Shown here: positions 12,940-21,557 of the stretch, piece by piece | Layout of the letters: the number at the start of each line of letters is the position of its first letter | How positions within the stretch are numbered: position 1 is the first letter of the stretch | NCBI GenBank assembly: GCA_023100825.1 | Contig: CP095846.1 | Span: 1-64,000, forward strand | Source: Nocardioidaceae bacterium SCSIO 66511 | GTDB taxonomy: Bacteria; Actinomycetota; Actinomycetes; Propionibacteriales; Nocardioidaceae | Direction: 5' to 3' | DNA length: 64,000 bases | Translations under genes and position numbers: made by a program | The notes under the pieces: model-generated | What the model was told of the DNA's origin: nothing | The model's database searches: none | What the model saw: the letters and a program-made list of their open reading frames with translations, nothing else

Positions 12940-13014
12940 GGGCCTATAGCTCAGCTTGGTTAGAGCGCTTCCCTGATAAGGAAGAGGTCCCTGGTTCAAG
13001 TCCAGGTAGGCCCA
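12940..13014 (+). tRNA. tRNA-Ile (GAT)
   Basis: A full cloverleaf is present. Acceptor arms GGGCCTA (12940-12946) and TAGGCCC (13007-13013) pair perfectly. The anticodon loop CTGATAA gives GAT at 12975-12977, and the T-arm contains GGTTCAAGTCC. CCA is not encoded. Its place after gyrA/DUF3566 matches ileT in mycobacteria. Confidence 0.97.
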
Positions 13015-13141
13015 CAGATCCCCGCTGACTGCGTCGCCGAACGCTTGTGGCATCGGCTAGCATTTGCAACTCAAGTCGACCATGACGCGAGGGATCTCGA
13101 TCGAGGGTCGGCTAGTTGCAGCCGACTCACAAGGAGAGAGT

Positions 13142-13258
13142 ATGAAGAAGGTTCTGGCCATCGTGGTCGCCGTTGCAGGTGCAGCATTCCTGTTCAGCAA
13201 GGTCCGTTCCAAGGGCGCTGACAAGGACCTGTGGGCAGAGGCGACCGACAAGGTCTGA
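13142..13258 (+). CDS. DLW-39 family small protein
   Basis: This is a 38-residue protein. It begins MKKVLAIVVAVAGAAFLFSK, a single hydrophobic helix, followed by a charged tail ending KDLWAEATDKV. The DLW motif and size identify the actinobacterial DLW-39 family, which is encoded between or near the tRNA-Ile and tRNA-Ala genes. A very strong ribosome site, AAGGAGAGAG, lies just before the ATG. The function is unknown; a small membrane-anchored peptide is what the sequence shows. Homologues are easily missed because of their length. Confidence 0.85.
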   Translation: MKKVLAIVVAVAGAAFLFSKVRSKGADKDLWAEATDKV

Positions 13259-13265
13259 TCCACCC

Positions 13266-13341
13266 GGGGCTGTGGCGCAATTGGTAGCGCACCTGCTTTG
13301 CAAGCAGGGGGTTAGGGGTTCGAGTCCCCTCAGCTCCACCA
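13266..13341 (+). tRNA. tRNA-Ala (TGC)
   Basis: Acceptor arms GGGGCTG (13266-13272) and CAGCTCC (13331-13337) close the cloverleaf. The anticodon loop TTTGCAA gives TGC at 13299-13301. The CCA end is encoded at 13339-13341, unlike the other two tRNAs in this window. Confidence 0.97.
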
Positions 13342-13362
13342 ACCGATCCACCTGCTGAGCTG

Positions 13363-13405
13363 CACGTTTCAGCCCGAATTTCGGCGGATCTGAGGCTGAA
13401 ACGTG
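13363..13405. repeat. Palindromic repeat, copy 1
   Basis: CACGTTTCAGCC (13363-13374) and GGCTGAAACGTG (13394-13405) form a perfect 12-base inverted repeat with a 19-base loop. The flanks CCACC and GGTGG and a GCTGG-like segment are shared with the element at 41173-41240, so both belong to one family. It may terminate the tRNA-Ala transcript. Confidence 0.6.
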
Positions 13406-13436
13406 TGGGCCAGCGGCGGTGGCGTAGGGAGCGGGC

Positions 13437-13967
13437 ATGCAGCGGACCACGCAGCCTCGGATGCAGGTACGTCGGTGGTCGCGATGGGAGACCGTCGCCC
13501 AGTGGATTCTGCTGGTCGGAGCTGTCGCGCTCGTAGCAGCCGTGGTCGTCGGCATCGGGCTCGTGATCGGCTACTGGGTCGCCGATATCGACCGGCCCGA
13601 GATCTACTTCTGGATGTACGGCTCGAGCATCGGGGTGCTGCTCGTCGGCGTCGCTCTGCACGGGTACGCGCGTACTCGACTCACCGAAGCCCGGTTCGCT
13701 GACGCGCAGCGTACCGTCGGCGTGATCGAGGAGGTGATCGAGTTGCCCAGCGACGTAGACGGAAACTCCACCTATGACCTCACTGTTCGAGCCGAGCTGC
13801 CAGGCCACACCGTGCTGCGGCGCACGATCGGCTGGGGGTCGGGAGACGCCGGCGGCCCGGACGAGAGTTGGATCGGTCGCGCGATCCGGATCCGGCACAA
13901 CACAGTCGATCCCGAAAGCCTGCACGACGCGGTTTTCGACGGGTTTCCAGAGGCGGATCCGCGCTGA
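13437..13967 (+). CDS. Membrane protein of unknown function
   Basis: This 176-residue protein has two hydrophobic helices at about 23-47 and 60-80. They are followed by a soluble domain of about 95 residues that looks beta-rich (VGVIEEVIELPSDV, YDLTVRAEL, IRIRHNTVDPES). The layout resembles DUF3592-type proteins, with two membrane segments and a small extracytoplasmic beta domain, but I cannot confirm that family. GGGAG precedes the ATG at 13437. It is the first gene of the accessory block and converges with a minus-strand membrane protein gene. Confidence 0.7.
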   Translation: MQRTTQPRMQVRRWSRWETVAQWILLVGAVALVAAVVVGIGLVIGYWVADIDRPEIYFWMYGSSIGVLLVGVALHGYARTRLTEARFADAQRTVGVIEEVIELPSDVDGNSTYDLTVRAELPGHTVLRRTIGWGSGDAGGPDESWIGRAIRIRHNTVDPESLHDAVFDGFPEADPR

Positions 13968-13972
13968 GGAAG

Positions 13973-13983
13973 CCCCGGCGGGG
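13973..13983. terminator. Short GC hairpin between convergent genes
   Basis: CCCCG and CGGGG flank a single G in the 19-base gap between two convergent genes. The stem is short and there is no U-run, so this is tentative. Confidence 0.3.
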
Positions 13984-13986
13984 TGT

Positions 13987-14403
13987 TCAACCAGTCAAGC
14001 CGCTCGCCGTTCCTACGGCGAAGGCGATCGTTGCGATCGAGATGCCGACAGTTGGTGCAAGGAACCAATAGCGCAGGCTCGCCCATAGCATCGCTACGAG
14101 ATACGCCAGACCGATGCTGCACAGGACCGCCCCGTCGAACAGCGCCGTCGGCTGTGCCAGAGCAAGGTACGCGTACGTCGCCCCGAAGCCGAGTGCTCCG
14201 ATCGAGTGGCTGGCGTTGAAGCCGAACCACAAACGCCACAGGTTCGTCGTGTCCGAAAGCGGGACGGTCGCTTCGGTCAACTGTTCGCTCAACTCCGCCC
14301 CCACCGGTCGTAGGTTGGCGCTGAAGTAGAGCATCAGCAGATGCATGCCACCCAGCAGCCCGATCAGGGACGCCGATACCGCGATCCAGCCTTCCGGGTT
14401 CAC
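13987..14403 (-). CDS. Four-helix membrane protein of unknown function
   Basis: This 138-residue integral membrane protein has four predicted helices, at about 8-28, 60-82, 85-108 and 112-133. The motif WFGFNASHSIGALGFG lies at the start of the second helix and may be a conserved family feature. The function is not recognised. It is divergent from a TetR-family regulator with a 90-base shared upstream region carrying two GTTAAC half-sites, so it is the likely regulatory target of that protein. Confidence 0.7.
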   Translation of the reverse strand: MNPEGWIAVSASLIGLLGGMHLLMLYFSANLRPVGAELSEQLTEATVPLSDTTNLWRLWFGFNASHSIGALGFGATYAYLALAQPTALFDGAVLCSIGLAYLVAMLWASLRYWFLAPTVGISIATIAFAVGTASGLTG

Positions 14404-14462
14404 GCGTACACCGTCCCTAGGGGCACCGGGTGGTGGATGCCCATCGGATCGTGATGCGCTAA

Positions 14463-14492
14463 GTTAACTGTGTTCACATGAGGGATGTTAAC
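14463..14492. promoter_or_regulatory. Putative TetR operator
   Basis: Two GTTAAC palindromes, at 14463-14468 and 14487-14492, lie 24 bases apart immediately before the TetR gene start at 14494 and upstream of the divergent membrane gene. TetR dimers commonly bind such paired AT-rich half-sites in the shared promoter. Confidence 0.45.
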
Positions 14493-14493
14493 G

Positions 14494-15105
14494 ATGTCAA
14501 CTCCAGCTCGCAAGGACAGCGCCACCGGCTCGTACCACCACGGCGATCTGCGTCGTGCGCTCATCCGCAGTGGGCGCGAGTTGTTGAGTGAAGGCGGACC
14601 GGGGGCGCTCACACTGCGTGCGGCGGCCACCCGCGTCGGTGTCTCCGTCGCCGCCCCTTATCGCCATTTCGCCGATAAGGACGCCCTGCTCACCGCAGTG
14701 CTCGCGGACAGCCTTCGCGATCTTCAGCAGAGTTTCGGGGCGGACGCATCCATCGACCCACTTGCCCGCCTGCATGCGCTCGGCCATCAATTCGTCGACC
14801 TCGCCGTTGCCGAGCCCGAACTGTTCCGGCTCCTTGCCGCGTCTGAGGTGACCCGAGCGAACGACGGTGACCTCGCCGATGCATTGGAGAACCTGTTCGG
14901 GTCCTTCTCCGCATCCATCGACGAGGCCATCGACGCGAACGTGATCGAGGTCGACTCGGCTGAGACCGCTTTGTTGGTCATGCGGTGCGTCATCCACGGC
15001 CTGACGGGACTGATCGCTCAAAGTGCGGTGCCGAGAGAGACCGCCCATGAAATCGCGGATCAGGTGATGGCAACGATCGATCGGGGACTCCTCCCACGGC
15101 CTTGA
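14494..15105 (+). CDS. TetR/AcrR family transcriptional regulator
   Basis: The N-terminal DNA-binding domain (about 10-60) has the TetR helix-turn-helix LTLRAAATRVGVSVAAPYRHF. The ligand domain (about 80-200) resembles the TetR C-terminal type with the motif HQFVDLAVAEPELFRLL. ATG at 14494 is preferred because GAGGG at 14480-14484 lies 9 bases before it. An in-frame ATG at 14485 directly follows that GAGGG and cannot use it. It is divergent from the four-helix membrane protein gene and probably represses it and itself. The ligand is unknown. Confidence 0.88.
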   Translation: MSTPARKDSATGSYHHGDLRRALIRSGRELLSEGGPGALTLRAAATRVGVSVAAPYRHFADKDALLTAVLADSLRDLQQSFGADASIDPLARLHALGHQFVDLAVAEPELFRLLAASEVTRANDGDLADALENLFGSFSASIDEAIDANVIEVDSAETALLVMRCVIHGLTGLIAQSAVPRETAHEIADQVMATIDRGLLPRP

Positions 15106-15115
15106 CGGTGCTCGC

Positions 15116-15889
15116 TCAACCGACCTTCGCTGCGAGGAAGTCCTCCCAGGTATGGATGCCTCGGCCGGCGGTCTGCGTGTTCAGGTTGTCACCCGCCCGG
15201 TACGCCCGGCCGGCCTTGCCGGGGATGCGTACGGGCAGTTTCATCCGGTGCTTACCGGTCGCCTGCAGGTAGCCGTCGACCAGCTCACGCAGGGTGTAGA
15301 CGGTCGGCCCGGCAAGATCGGCGACGCGACCGGCGGGGCGATCGAGGGTGAGTTCGACGATCCGGTCGGCGACGTCATCGGAGTCGACGGGCTGGAATCG
15401 CAGCCCACCGGGCATCGGTACGACCGGAAGCTTCGCCATCTTCTCGGCCATCAGCAACACCAAGTCGTGGAACTGCGCTGCCCGCAGGATCGTGTACGCG
15501 ATGCCGGAGCTCGTGATCGCCTCCTCCGCGGCCTGTTGCGAGCGCATCCAACCGACCGGCACCTCGTCTGCACCGATGACCGAGACGAAAACGACGTGAT
15601 CCACGTCCGACGAGCGCGTGGCGCTGACCAGGTTCGCAGCAACCACCTCGTCGCCCTTGTTCCCGCCCGCCAGGTGCACAACCGTACGTACGCCTGCGAA
15701 CGCGGGACCGACTCCGTCTCCAGTGGCGAGGTCGCCCTTGACGTACTCGATGCCGGGTTCGGCCTCATGAGTGCTCCTGCTGAGCACACGCAGTCCCTTG
15801 CCGGCGGCTCGCAGCCGCGAGACGACCTTCCGGCCGAGTGTTCCGGTGCCTCCCGTGATGAGAATGGGCTCCGTCTGGTGAAGCGTCAT
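15116..15889 (-). CDS. NAD(P)-binding SDR/NmrA-like oxidoreductase (ECF41 partner)
   Basis: The 257-residue protein begins MTLHQTEPILITGGTGTLGRKV, a Rossmann nucleotide-binding start (GGTGTLG), and belongs to the atypical short-chain dehydrogenase/NmrA class. The segment HVVFVSVIGAD is the usual beta-4 region; a canonical YxxxK pair is not obvious, as in other atypical members. The ATG at 15889 follows AGGAGGA. It is divergent from an ECF41 sigma factor, and ECF41 factors are known to neighbour oxidoreductase, epimerase or carboxymuconolactone decarboxylase genes that they transcribe. The substrate is unknown. Confidence 0.85.
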   Translation of the reverse strand: MTLHQTEPILITGGTGTLGRKVVSRLRAAGKGLRVLSRSTHEAEPGIEYVKGDLATGDGVGPAFAGVRTVVHLAGGNKGDEVVAANLVSATRSSDVDHVVFVSVIGADEVPVGWMRSQQAAEEAITSSGIAYTILRAAQFHDLVLLMAEKMAKLPVVPMPGGLRFQPVDSDDVADRIVELTLDRPAGRVADLAGPTVYTLRELVDGYLQATGKHRMKLPVRIPGKAGRAYRAGDNLNTQTAGRGIHTWEDFLAAKVG

Positions 15890-15943
15890 GTCTTCCTCCT
15901 GTGACTGGCGACGACGGTCCCGAATGGCCCGTCTAGCCTTGAA

Positions 15944-15970
15944 GACCGGCGGCAACACGAGGTTGTGACG
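15944..15970 (-). promoter_or_regulatory. Candidate ECF41-type promoter of the oxidoreductase gene
   Basis: Read on the minus strand, CGTCACA (15970-15964) is followed after 15 bases by CGGTC (15948-15944), about 55 bases before the oxidoreductase start. The published ECF41 consensus is TGTCACA for the -35 and CGTC for the -10. The -35 matches 6 of 7 and the -10 is loose. Confidence 0.4.
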
Positions 15971-16001
15971 AGACGACCGCCACACCAGGCGAGGGGCGAG
16001 A

Positions 16002-16871
16002 GTGACGACGAGCGACGACTCGAAAGCTGCGACGTTCGAGAGGTTTCGTGCGCGTCTTCGTACGATCGCGTATCGCATCCTCGGCTCGCCCGACGACGCC
16101 GACGACGCCGTGCAGGAGACCTGGATTCGCTACCAGCGCTCGAACACCGACGAGGTCGACAACCTCGGTGGCTGGCTGACCACGGTCGTCTCGCGGGTCT
16201 GCCTGAACTTCCTCGAGTCCCGACGCACGCGCCCCCAACCGGTACGCGAAGAGCTCGCGGAGCCCCATGAGGACCACCCGGAGTCCGATCCCGAGGAGGT
16301 GGTCATCCTCGCGGACTCTCTCGGGCACGCGCTGCAGGTCGTACTCGACACGCTCAACCCCGCAGAGCGCGTTGCCTTCGTATTACATGACATCTTCTCG
16401 GTGCCGTTCGACGAGATCGCACCGATCGTCGACCGCACTCCGGCGGCCACCCGCAAGCTGGCAAGTCGCGCGCGGGCGAGTGTCCGCGATCGCGGCGCCG
16501 AGCGGCAGGCAGATCGCGTACGCCAGGCGGTACTGATCGATGCATTCCTGGCAGCGGCCCGCAACGGCGACTTCGAAGCTCTGTTGGCGGTGCTCGATCC
16601 CGACGTCGAGCTGCGCGCGGACGAGCGCGCGGTCTCGCTCGGTGCAGCCAGCCTCTCCCGCGGTGCGACGAAGGTCGCCGATTTCGCGCGGTACGCCCGC
16701 GGCGCCACCCCGGTGCTGCTCGGCGATGCGCCGGCGGTCGCTTGGTACGTCGGCGGACGAGTCCGGATCGTGTACGCCTTCACGGTCGAGGCCGGCCGCA
16801 TCACCGCGATCGACCTCATCGGTGATCCGGACCAGCTGGCTGCACTCGACCCGACCCCGATCGAGCGCTGA
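16002..16871 (+). CDS. ECF41-family RNA polymerase sigma factor with SnoaL-like tail
   Basis: This is an extracytoplasmic-function sigma factor of 289 residues. Region 2 (about 12-80) contains RILGSPDDADDAVQETWIRY. Region 4 (about 110-165) contains LNPAERVAFVLHDIFSVPFDEIA. A C-terminal NTF2/SnoaL-like domain (about 175-285) follows. The fused tail is the hallmark of ECF41, where it acts in place of a separate anti-sigma factor; no anti-sigma gene is nearby. GTG at 16002 follows GAGGGG. The divergent oxidoreductase gene is the expected target. Confidence 0.92.
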   Translation: MTTSDDSKAATFERFRARLRTIAYRILGSPDDADDAVQETWIRYQRSNTDEVDNLGGWLTTVVSRVCLNFLESRRTRPQPVREELAEPHEDHPESDPEEVVILADSLGHALQVVLDTLNPAERVAFVLHDIFSVPFDEIAPIVDRTPAATRKLASRARASVRDRGAERQADRVRQAVLIDAFLAAARNGDFEALLAVLDPDVELRADERAVSLGAASLSRGATKVADFARYARGATPVLLGDAPAVAWYVGGRVRIVYAFTVEAGRITAIDLIGDPDQLAALDPTPIER

Positions 16872-16887
16872 CGCGACGCGGGCCGGG

Positions 16888-19359
16888 TCATTCGCCCACC
16901 CCGAGAGCGTCCCTCGGATCATCACGCAGCGCGATCCGCGTGGGGAGCCCGATCGAGCACCAGCCCAGTACGACCGCGACCGTGACGATCGCGAGGTAGA
17001 TCGCCGGCGGAATGCTCGGCATGGCCGAGCCGACGACCGCGAAGCTGAATCCGATCAACGGTGGCACGGCGATCAGTGTGCCGATGATGACCGCTGCGGC
17101 AATGACGATCACGGTCTCTCGTCGCATCATGGCTCGTACGTGCCGCGGGCCCGCTCCGACGAGGCGGAGCAGCGCGAACTCGTGTACGCGGGCAGCCGTC
17201 GCGAGGACGAGCAGGTTGACGACAGCGATCCCGATGAACGCGAGCAGGGCGAGGTTCAGCATCAGACCGAGAGTCTCATCGCCGGACTGACCATCGACCT
17301 GAGCACTGGCGAACTCATCGCGGTCGGTGATCGAAACGCCTTCGTACGGCTCCAGCGCTGTGGTCAACGCATCGCGGTCCGCGCCGGAGACGAGCACGTA
17401 GTCGTTCATCCCGCTCGTCGTGGACGCTCGTACGACATCGTCGGGCAAGGTGACATCGCCGAAGCCAAGGCCGCGGTCGTAGATCGCGACGACCCGTGCC
17501 TCGTACGGCGTTCCGTCGCCGAGTTGCAGATCAAGACTCGAACCGATCGATGCGCCGAACGCGTCGGCCGCGAATCTGCTCACGGCGACCGTCCCGTCGG
17601 CCAGGCGGGAGAGTTCGCCGCTGCGTACCTCGAGGTCCTGGTTCTCCTCGATTCCGTCGGGCGCGATCCCCTGGGCAGGGAACGGCTCGGTGACGGCATC
17701 ACCCAACTCGTCGTACGTGACGAGCACCTGGGATTGTGCGACTGGAGTCACGGATGCGCCCGGCACCTCGCGTACAGCGTCGACGACCTCCGGCGCTATG
17801 CCGTCGGGAGCGACGAGTACGTCGGTTGCGATGAGTCCGTCATCGAGTTGGCGGTCGGCGCCGTCCGCCGTTGTCGTCATGCCGAAAATCTGCACGGCCG
17901 CAAGCGCGACTCCCATGATCAGCGGAGTGGTGGCCGTGCCGAGTCGGCGAGCATTCGCGCGTGCATTGGAGTCAGCGAGCCAGCCGGCGGTCGTACGGGC
18001 GAATCCGAGACCGGCCAGTACGCGGGCAGTCGCGCTCAGCAGCGAAGGCCCGAGGAGCGCGACGCCGACGACGAGAAGCAGTACGGATCCCGCGGCACCT
18101 CCGAGTGCGGTCGGGCCGCCGATCAGAAGAGGCACAGCAACGCCCAGGCCTGCACCGACCAGGATCGTCAACCAGCCCATCAGCCGACGGATACGCCCGA
18201 TCGGCGACGGATCGGCCGCAGCGGTACGAATCGCCTCGACCGGGCTGATCCGGTTGGCGCGGCGGGCCGCGATGATGCCGCCGAGCCAGGCCGCACCGAC
18301 ACAGCAGAAGACGGCGACGACCGCCGGAAGTGGACTGAACGTGAAGGTGAAACCGTCAGGTGCCAGGTCGAGGTCGACCAGCATGCTGCGGAGCCACAGG
18401 CTGAGCACCACACCGGGAACGAGTCCAACGAGAGCGGCGACCGCGGCGACGAGCGCAGCCTCGGAGCCGAGCATTCGGTAGACCTGCCGTGGCGTAGCCG
18501 CAACCGCTCGCAACAACGCGAACTCGCGACGTCGCTGCTGGACGGACAGTCCAAGAGTGCTTGCCACGACGATGAGAACGATCATCAGCAGCGTCCCGCC
18601 GAACGCCGCACCGATCTGGATGAGGTACGACCGGGCGCCGTTGAGATCGAAGAACTCGGCGTCGGCTCGATCGTTCCCGGTCGACACCTCGACCTTGGCG
18701 ATCGAGCTCTCGACACGCTCTGCGAGCTCATCGGGGTCGGTGCCCGATTCCGGGAGTACCGCCGCGGCATCGACCGTGTCAGGATCGCCCGAAAGCGTGC
18801 GGACCGCACCATCGCTGAGGAACGCTCCGTTGCCCGAGCCGACAAGTCCGGTGACGCGATACTCCGAGACGACACCACCGCGCGCGATGTCGACGGTGTC
18901 GCCCACCTGGGCATCGAGGTCGTCGGGTACGACGATTTCGTGATCGCTGTTCGGACGCCGACCGTCGGCGAGCTCGACCGAATCCAGTTGCGCGGATGAC
19001 CAACCGTGTAGATCCGTTGCGGCTTTGCCGTGTGGCGTACGAAGGTCTGCACGTACGGTCTCGTCGCCGATCACCGTCTCCACGCCGTCCAACTGCGCAA
19101 GCTCATCAAGCGCCGACTCCGGAAGCGGAGCACGCTCTGCGAACGGCAGGTCGACGTCCTCGACGACGGGCGCCGACTGCGGTGCCGTGACAACGATCGG
19201 CGCCGCGGCGTACCGGTCAGGCTCCATCCCGCCGCGTACGCCCGACTCCACGAGAACTCCGCAAGCCATGATGAGCGCCGAGCCGCACAGGACGGCGACG
19301 AACGCGGCGACGAAACCGGTGCGGTGAGCTCGGATCGTCTGCCGTGCCAGCCACAGCAT
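16888..19359 (-). CDS. FtsX-like ABC transporter permease
   Basis: This 823-residue permease has two FtsX-type halves. There is a membrane helix near 16-36, then a large extracytoplasmic domain to about 265. Three helices form the first FtsX unit (about 270-410, with QQRRREFALLRAV), further helices follow, then a second extracytoplasmic domain and a second FtsX unit (about 705-823, with VHEFALLRLVGA). Such MacB/YknZ-like permeases export peptides or lipids, or transduce envelope stress. ATG at 19359 is taken as the start because GGGGAG lies 8 bases upstream. GTG codons at 19365 and 19368 are alternatives that overlap the ATPase stop. It is the second gene of an ATPase-permease operon. Confidence 0.9.
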   Translation of the reverse strand: MLWLARQTIRAHRTGFVAAFVAVLCGSALIMACGVLVESGVRGGMEPDRYAAAPIVVTAPQSAPVVEDVDLPFAERAPLPESALDELAQLDGVETVIGDETVRADLRTPHGKAATDLHGWSSAQLDSVELADGRRPNSDHEIVVPDDLDAQVGDTVDIARGGVVSEYRVTGLVGSGNGAFLSDGAVRTLSGDPDTVDAAAVLPESGTDPDELAERVESSIAKVEVSTGNDRADAEFFDLNGARSYLIQIGAAFGGTLLMIVLIVVASTLGLSVQQRRREFALLRAVAATPRQVYRMLGSEAALVAAVAALVGLVPGVVLSLWLRSMLVDLDLAPDGFTFTFSPLPAVVAVFCCVGAAWLGGIIAARRANRISPVEAIRTAAADPSPIGRIRRLMGWLTILVGAGLGVAVPLLIGGPTALGGAAGSVLLLVVGVALLGPSLLSATARVLAGLGFARTTAGWLADSNARANARRLGTATTPLIMGVALAAVQIFGMTTTADGADRQLDDGLIATDVLVAPDGIAPEVVDAVREVPGASVTPVAQSQVLVTYDELGDAVTEPFPAQGIAPDGIEENQDLEVRSGELSRLADGTVAVSRFAADAFGASIGSSLDLQLGDGTPYEARVVAIYDRGLGFGDVTLPDDVVRASTTSGMNDYVLVSGADRDALTTALEPYEGVSITDRDEFASAQVDGQSGDETLGLMLNLALLAFIGIAVVNLLVLATAARVHEFALLRLVGAGPRHVRAMMRRETVIVIAAAVIIGTLIAVPPLIGFSFAVVGSAMPSIPPAIYLAIVTVAVVLGWCSIGLPTRIALRDDPRDALGVGE

Positions 19360-19361
19360 GC

Positions 19362-20111
19362 TCACCACTCCCCCAGATGCGACATACGCTCGGCGATCCG
19401 ATCGGGCGTCGACTGTGGCAGGTGGTCCACGATCCGTCCGTCCGCAAGGAATACGACGGAGTCCGCGTACGACGCGGCGACCGGATCATGGGTCACCATC
19501 AGCGCCGTCTGCTGGCGTTCGTCGACGGAGCGTCGGATGACGGAGAGGATCTGTCGTGCGGTGCGCGTGTCCAGCGCCCCGGTCGGCTCGTCGAGAAACA
19601 TCGCATCCGGCCGGGTGATCAGCGCTCGGGCGAGAGCGACCCGTTGCTGCTGGCCACCCGACAGCATGCTGGGCCGGCGATCTAGTGGTACGTCGAGACC
19701 GACCGACCGAACGACCTCCTCGACATGTGCGCGGTCGTACGCGCGATCCGAGAGGCGTAGCGGGAGGATGACGTTCTGCTCGATCGTCAACGCGTCGAGC
19801 AGGTTGTACGCCTGGAACACGAATCCGACCCGCTCGCGACGCAGTCGAGTCAGTGCCGCCTGTTTGAGCTTTGCGAGTTCGGAGTCGCCGATCCGGACGC
19901 GTCCAGACGTCGGCCGGTCGAGGCCCGATGCGCAATGCAGCAGCGTGCTCTTGCCCGATCCGGACGGTCCCATCACGGCAGTGAAGGTCGCGACCGCAAG
20001 GTCGAGGGAGACACCGTCGAGGGCGTGCACGGCGGTACGTCCACGTCCGTACGTCTTGCGAACGTCGTCCAACTGCAGGGCATGGGTGGCGAGCTCGGTG
20101 GCGGTTTTCAT
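19362..20111 (-). CDS. ABC transporter ATP-binding protein
   Basis: This is a 249-residue ATPase of the LolD/MacB exporter class. It has Walker A GPSGSGKS, a Q-loop region FVFQAYNLL, the signature LSGGQQQR, Walker B AMFLDEPTGALD and the switch histidine in MVTHD. It pairs with the FtsX-like permease immediately downstream, and the two genes are only a couple of bases apart. ATG at 20111 gives the usual N terminus. No clear ribosome site precedes it, and an AT-rich CATAGC element about 10 bases upstream may indicate a leaderless message. The substrate is unknown and no dedicated regulator lies beside it. Confidence 0.92.
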   Translation of the reverse strand: MKTATELATHALQLDDVRKTYGRGRTAVHALDGVSLDLAVATFTAVMGPSGSGKSTLLHCASGLDRPTSGRVRIGDSELAKLKQAALTRLRRERVGFVFQAYNLLDALTIEQNVILPLRLSDRAYDRAHVEEVVRSVGLDVPLDRRPSMLSGGQQQRVALARALITRPDAMFLDEPTGALDTRTARQILSVIRRSVDERQQTALMVTHDPVAASYADSVVFLADGRIVDHLPQSTPDRIAERMSHLGEW

Positions 20112-20383
20112 GATCAGAACGCTATGGATCGCCGCGCCGCGAAACACCAGGCTCAGCTACCGAATCATGGTGTAGCCAGCCACACCCTCTGCTCGGTGCG
20201 TAGTTAACGTCGGTGATCCCGGAGCGGAACGACTTCGCACGGGGCGAATCGCCGGACTCAGATCTTGGCTCGTCGGTTAGGATCATTACGTGGGGGTAAC
20301 AGTGGCGAGTGTCGCGCCCAACGACACAGAAGATGAGGCCTTTCAGCGATCGACTCGGGCGTCGCGGGGCGGCAGGACCTCGT
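20112..20383. other. Divergent intergenic region, ABC operon / manA
   Basis: These 272 bases separate divergent units. I see a possible -10 (TAGGAT at about 20277-20282) for manA and AGGA at 20374-20377 as its ribosome site. A short open frame beginning GTG at about 20290 would give 35 residues, but it has no domain-like sequence and is not called. Confidence 0.45.
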
Positions 20384-21556
20384 ATGTACCTGCTTGAGAA
20401 CCAGACACGTTCGTACGCTTGGGGCAGTCGAACGCTCCTTGCCGATCTGCTCGGCACGGCGGTATCCGACGAGCCTCAGGCCGAGTTGTGGATCGGGGCC
20501 CATCCCGAGTTTCCGTCTGGCCTGGTCGACAGTGAGCACGACCTGTTCGGCCTGATCGCCTCCGACCCGTCGTCGGTGCTCGGTACGCAGGTGCGCGCCG
20601 CGTTCGGCGATCGTCTGCCGTACCTGATGAAGGTGCTCGCCGTCGAGCGGCCGCTATCCCTTCAGGTACACCCCGACGACGCTCAGGCGAGTGCGGGGTT
20701 TGCCGCCGACCGTGACGTACCCGATGCCGAGCGGGTCTACAAGGACCCGAACCACAAGGCCGAGCTCGTTTATGCGGTCACTCCCTTCGAGGCGCTGTGC
20801 GGCTTCCGGCCGGTGAGCGCTGCCCGGGACACGTTCCTGGAGCTCGCGCACCGCATGCCCGGCGTACGTGAGTTCGCCCAGCTCGCACATCAACTCGACG
20901 TGCCGGATGACGCGACGGCACTACGCGCTGTGTGTCGGCAGATCGTCGGGCTCGCTCCCGACGAGATCGAGGTGCTGGCCGACTGTCTGCCCGGCGCTGC
21001 CGCGAACTCCGCTGACCCGTCGCTACGCGTCGCTGCCTCGCTCGCCGCTGCGTACCCGCGCGACCCGGCGGTGTTGCTCGCGATCTTGATGAGGCACGTG
21101 TCTCTCGCACCAGGTGAGGCGCTGGGGGTGGAGCCCGGTATGCCGCACACCTACCTGCACGGGTGCGTCGTCGAGCTCACGACGTGTTCTGACAACACGA
21201 TCCGCGCAGGTGTGACGCCGAAGCCGACCGACCCGGAGCAGTTCCTGGACGTGTTGCAGTACCGCCCGGTTGCATCCGCGACGCTGCGCGCGCGCAATGT
21301 CGGACCCGCGGAGCGCAACTACACGACCGGCCATCCGGAGTTCGAGCTCACCGTGGTGCACCTTGCTCCTGGTCTCTGCGTCCGGTGGGAGCCGCGTCCA
21401 CGGTCGATCCTCGTGCTCGACGGCAAGGTGTCGGTGACTGATGAGACCGGCACGTGCGAGCTCGGGTGCGGTGAGTCGGTGTTCGTACCCGCCGGGGCCG
21501 GTGCGGTCGAGGTCAAGGGCGACGGGGTCGCTGTGCAGGCGACGACCGGGGTGTGA
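20384..21556 (+). CDS. manA: Mannose-6-phosphate isomerase, class I
   Basis: ManA interconverts fructose 6-phosphate and mannose 6-phosphate, feeding GDP-mannose and polyprenyl-phosphate-mannose. The 390-residue protein begins MYLLENQTRSYAWGS. It has the zinc and active-site motifs of class I: SLQVHPDDAQA and KAELVYAV in the N-terminal half, and EPGMPHTYLHG. The C terminus forms a cupin-like domain (SVFVPAGAGAVEV). ATG at 20384 follows AGGA at 6 bases; upstream in-frame codons from 20309 would add 25 non-conserved residues. The following membrane glycosyltransferase-like gene begins one base after the stop, so the pair is an operon and the product may supply mannose for it. Confidence 0.93.
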   Translation: MYLLENQTRSYAWGSRTLLADLLGTAVSDEPQAELWIGAHPEFPSGLVDSEHDLFGLIASDPSSVLGTQVRAAFGDRLPYLMKVLAVERPLSLQVHPDDAQASAGFAADRDVPDAERVYKDPNHKAELVYAVTPFEALCGFRPVSAARDTFLELAHRMPGVREFAQLAHQLDVPDDATALRAVCRQIVGLAPDEIEVLADCLPGAAANSADPSLRVAASLAAAYPRDPAVLLAILMRHVSLAPGEALGVEPGMPHTYLHGCVVELTTCSDNTIRAGVTPKPTDPEQFLDVLQYRPVASATLRARNVGPAERNYTTGHPEFELTVVHLAPGLCVRWEPRPRSILVLDGKVSVTDETGTCELGCGESVFVPAGAGAVEVKGDGVAVQATTGV

Positions 21557-21557
21557 C

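Noticed and set aside
16540-18999. An 819-codon plus-strand frame opposite the FtsX permease
   Set aside because: The minus-strand permease has clear membrane segments and FtsX motifs. The plus frame has only charged low-complexity sequence.
20290-20397. A 35-codon open frame upstream of manA
   Set aside because: It overlaps the manA start, has no ribosome site and no hydrophobic or conserved pattern.
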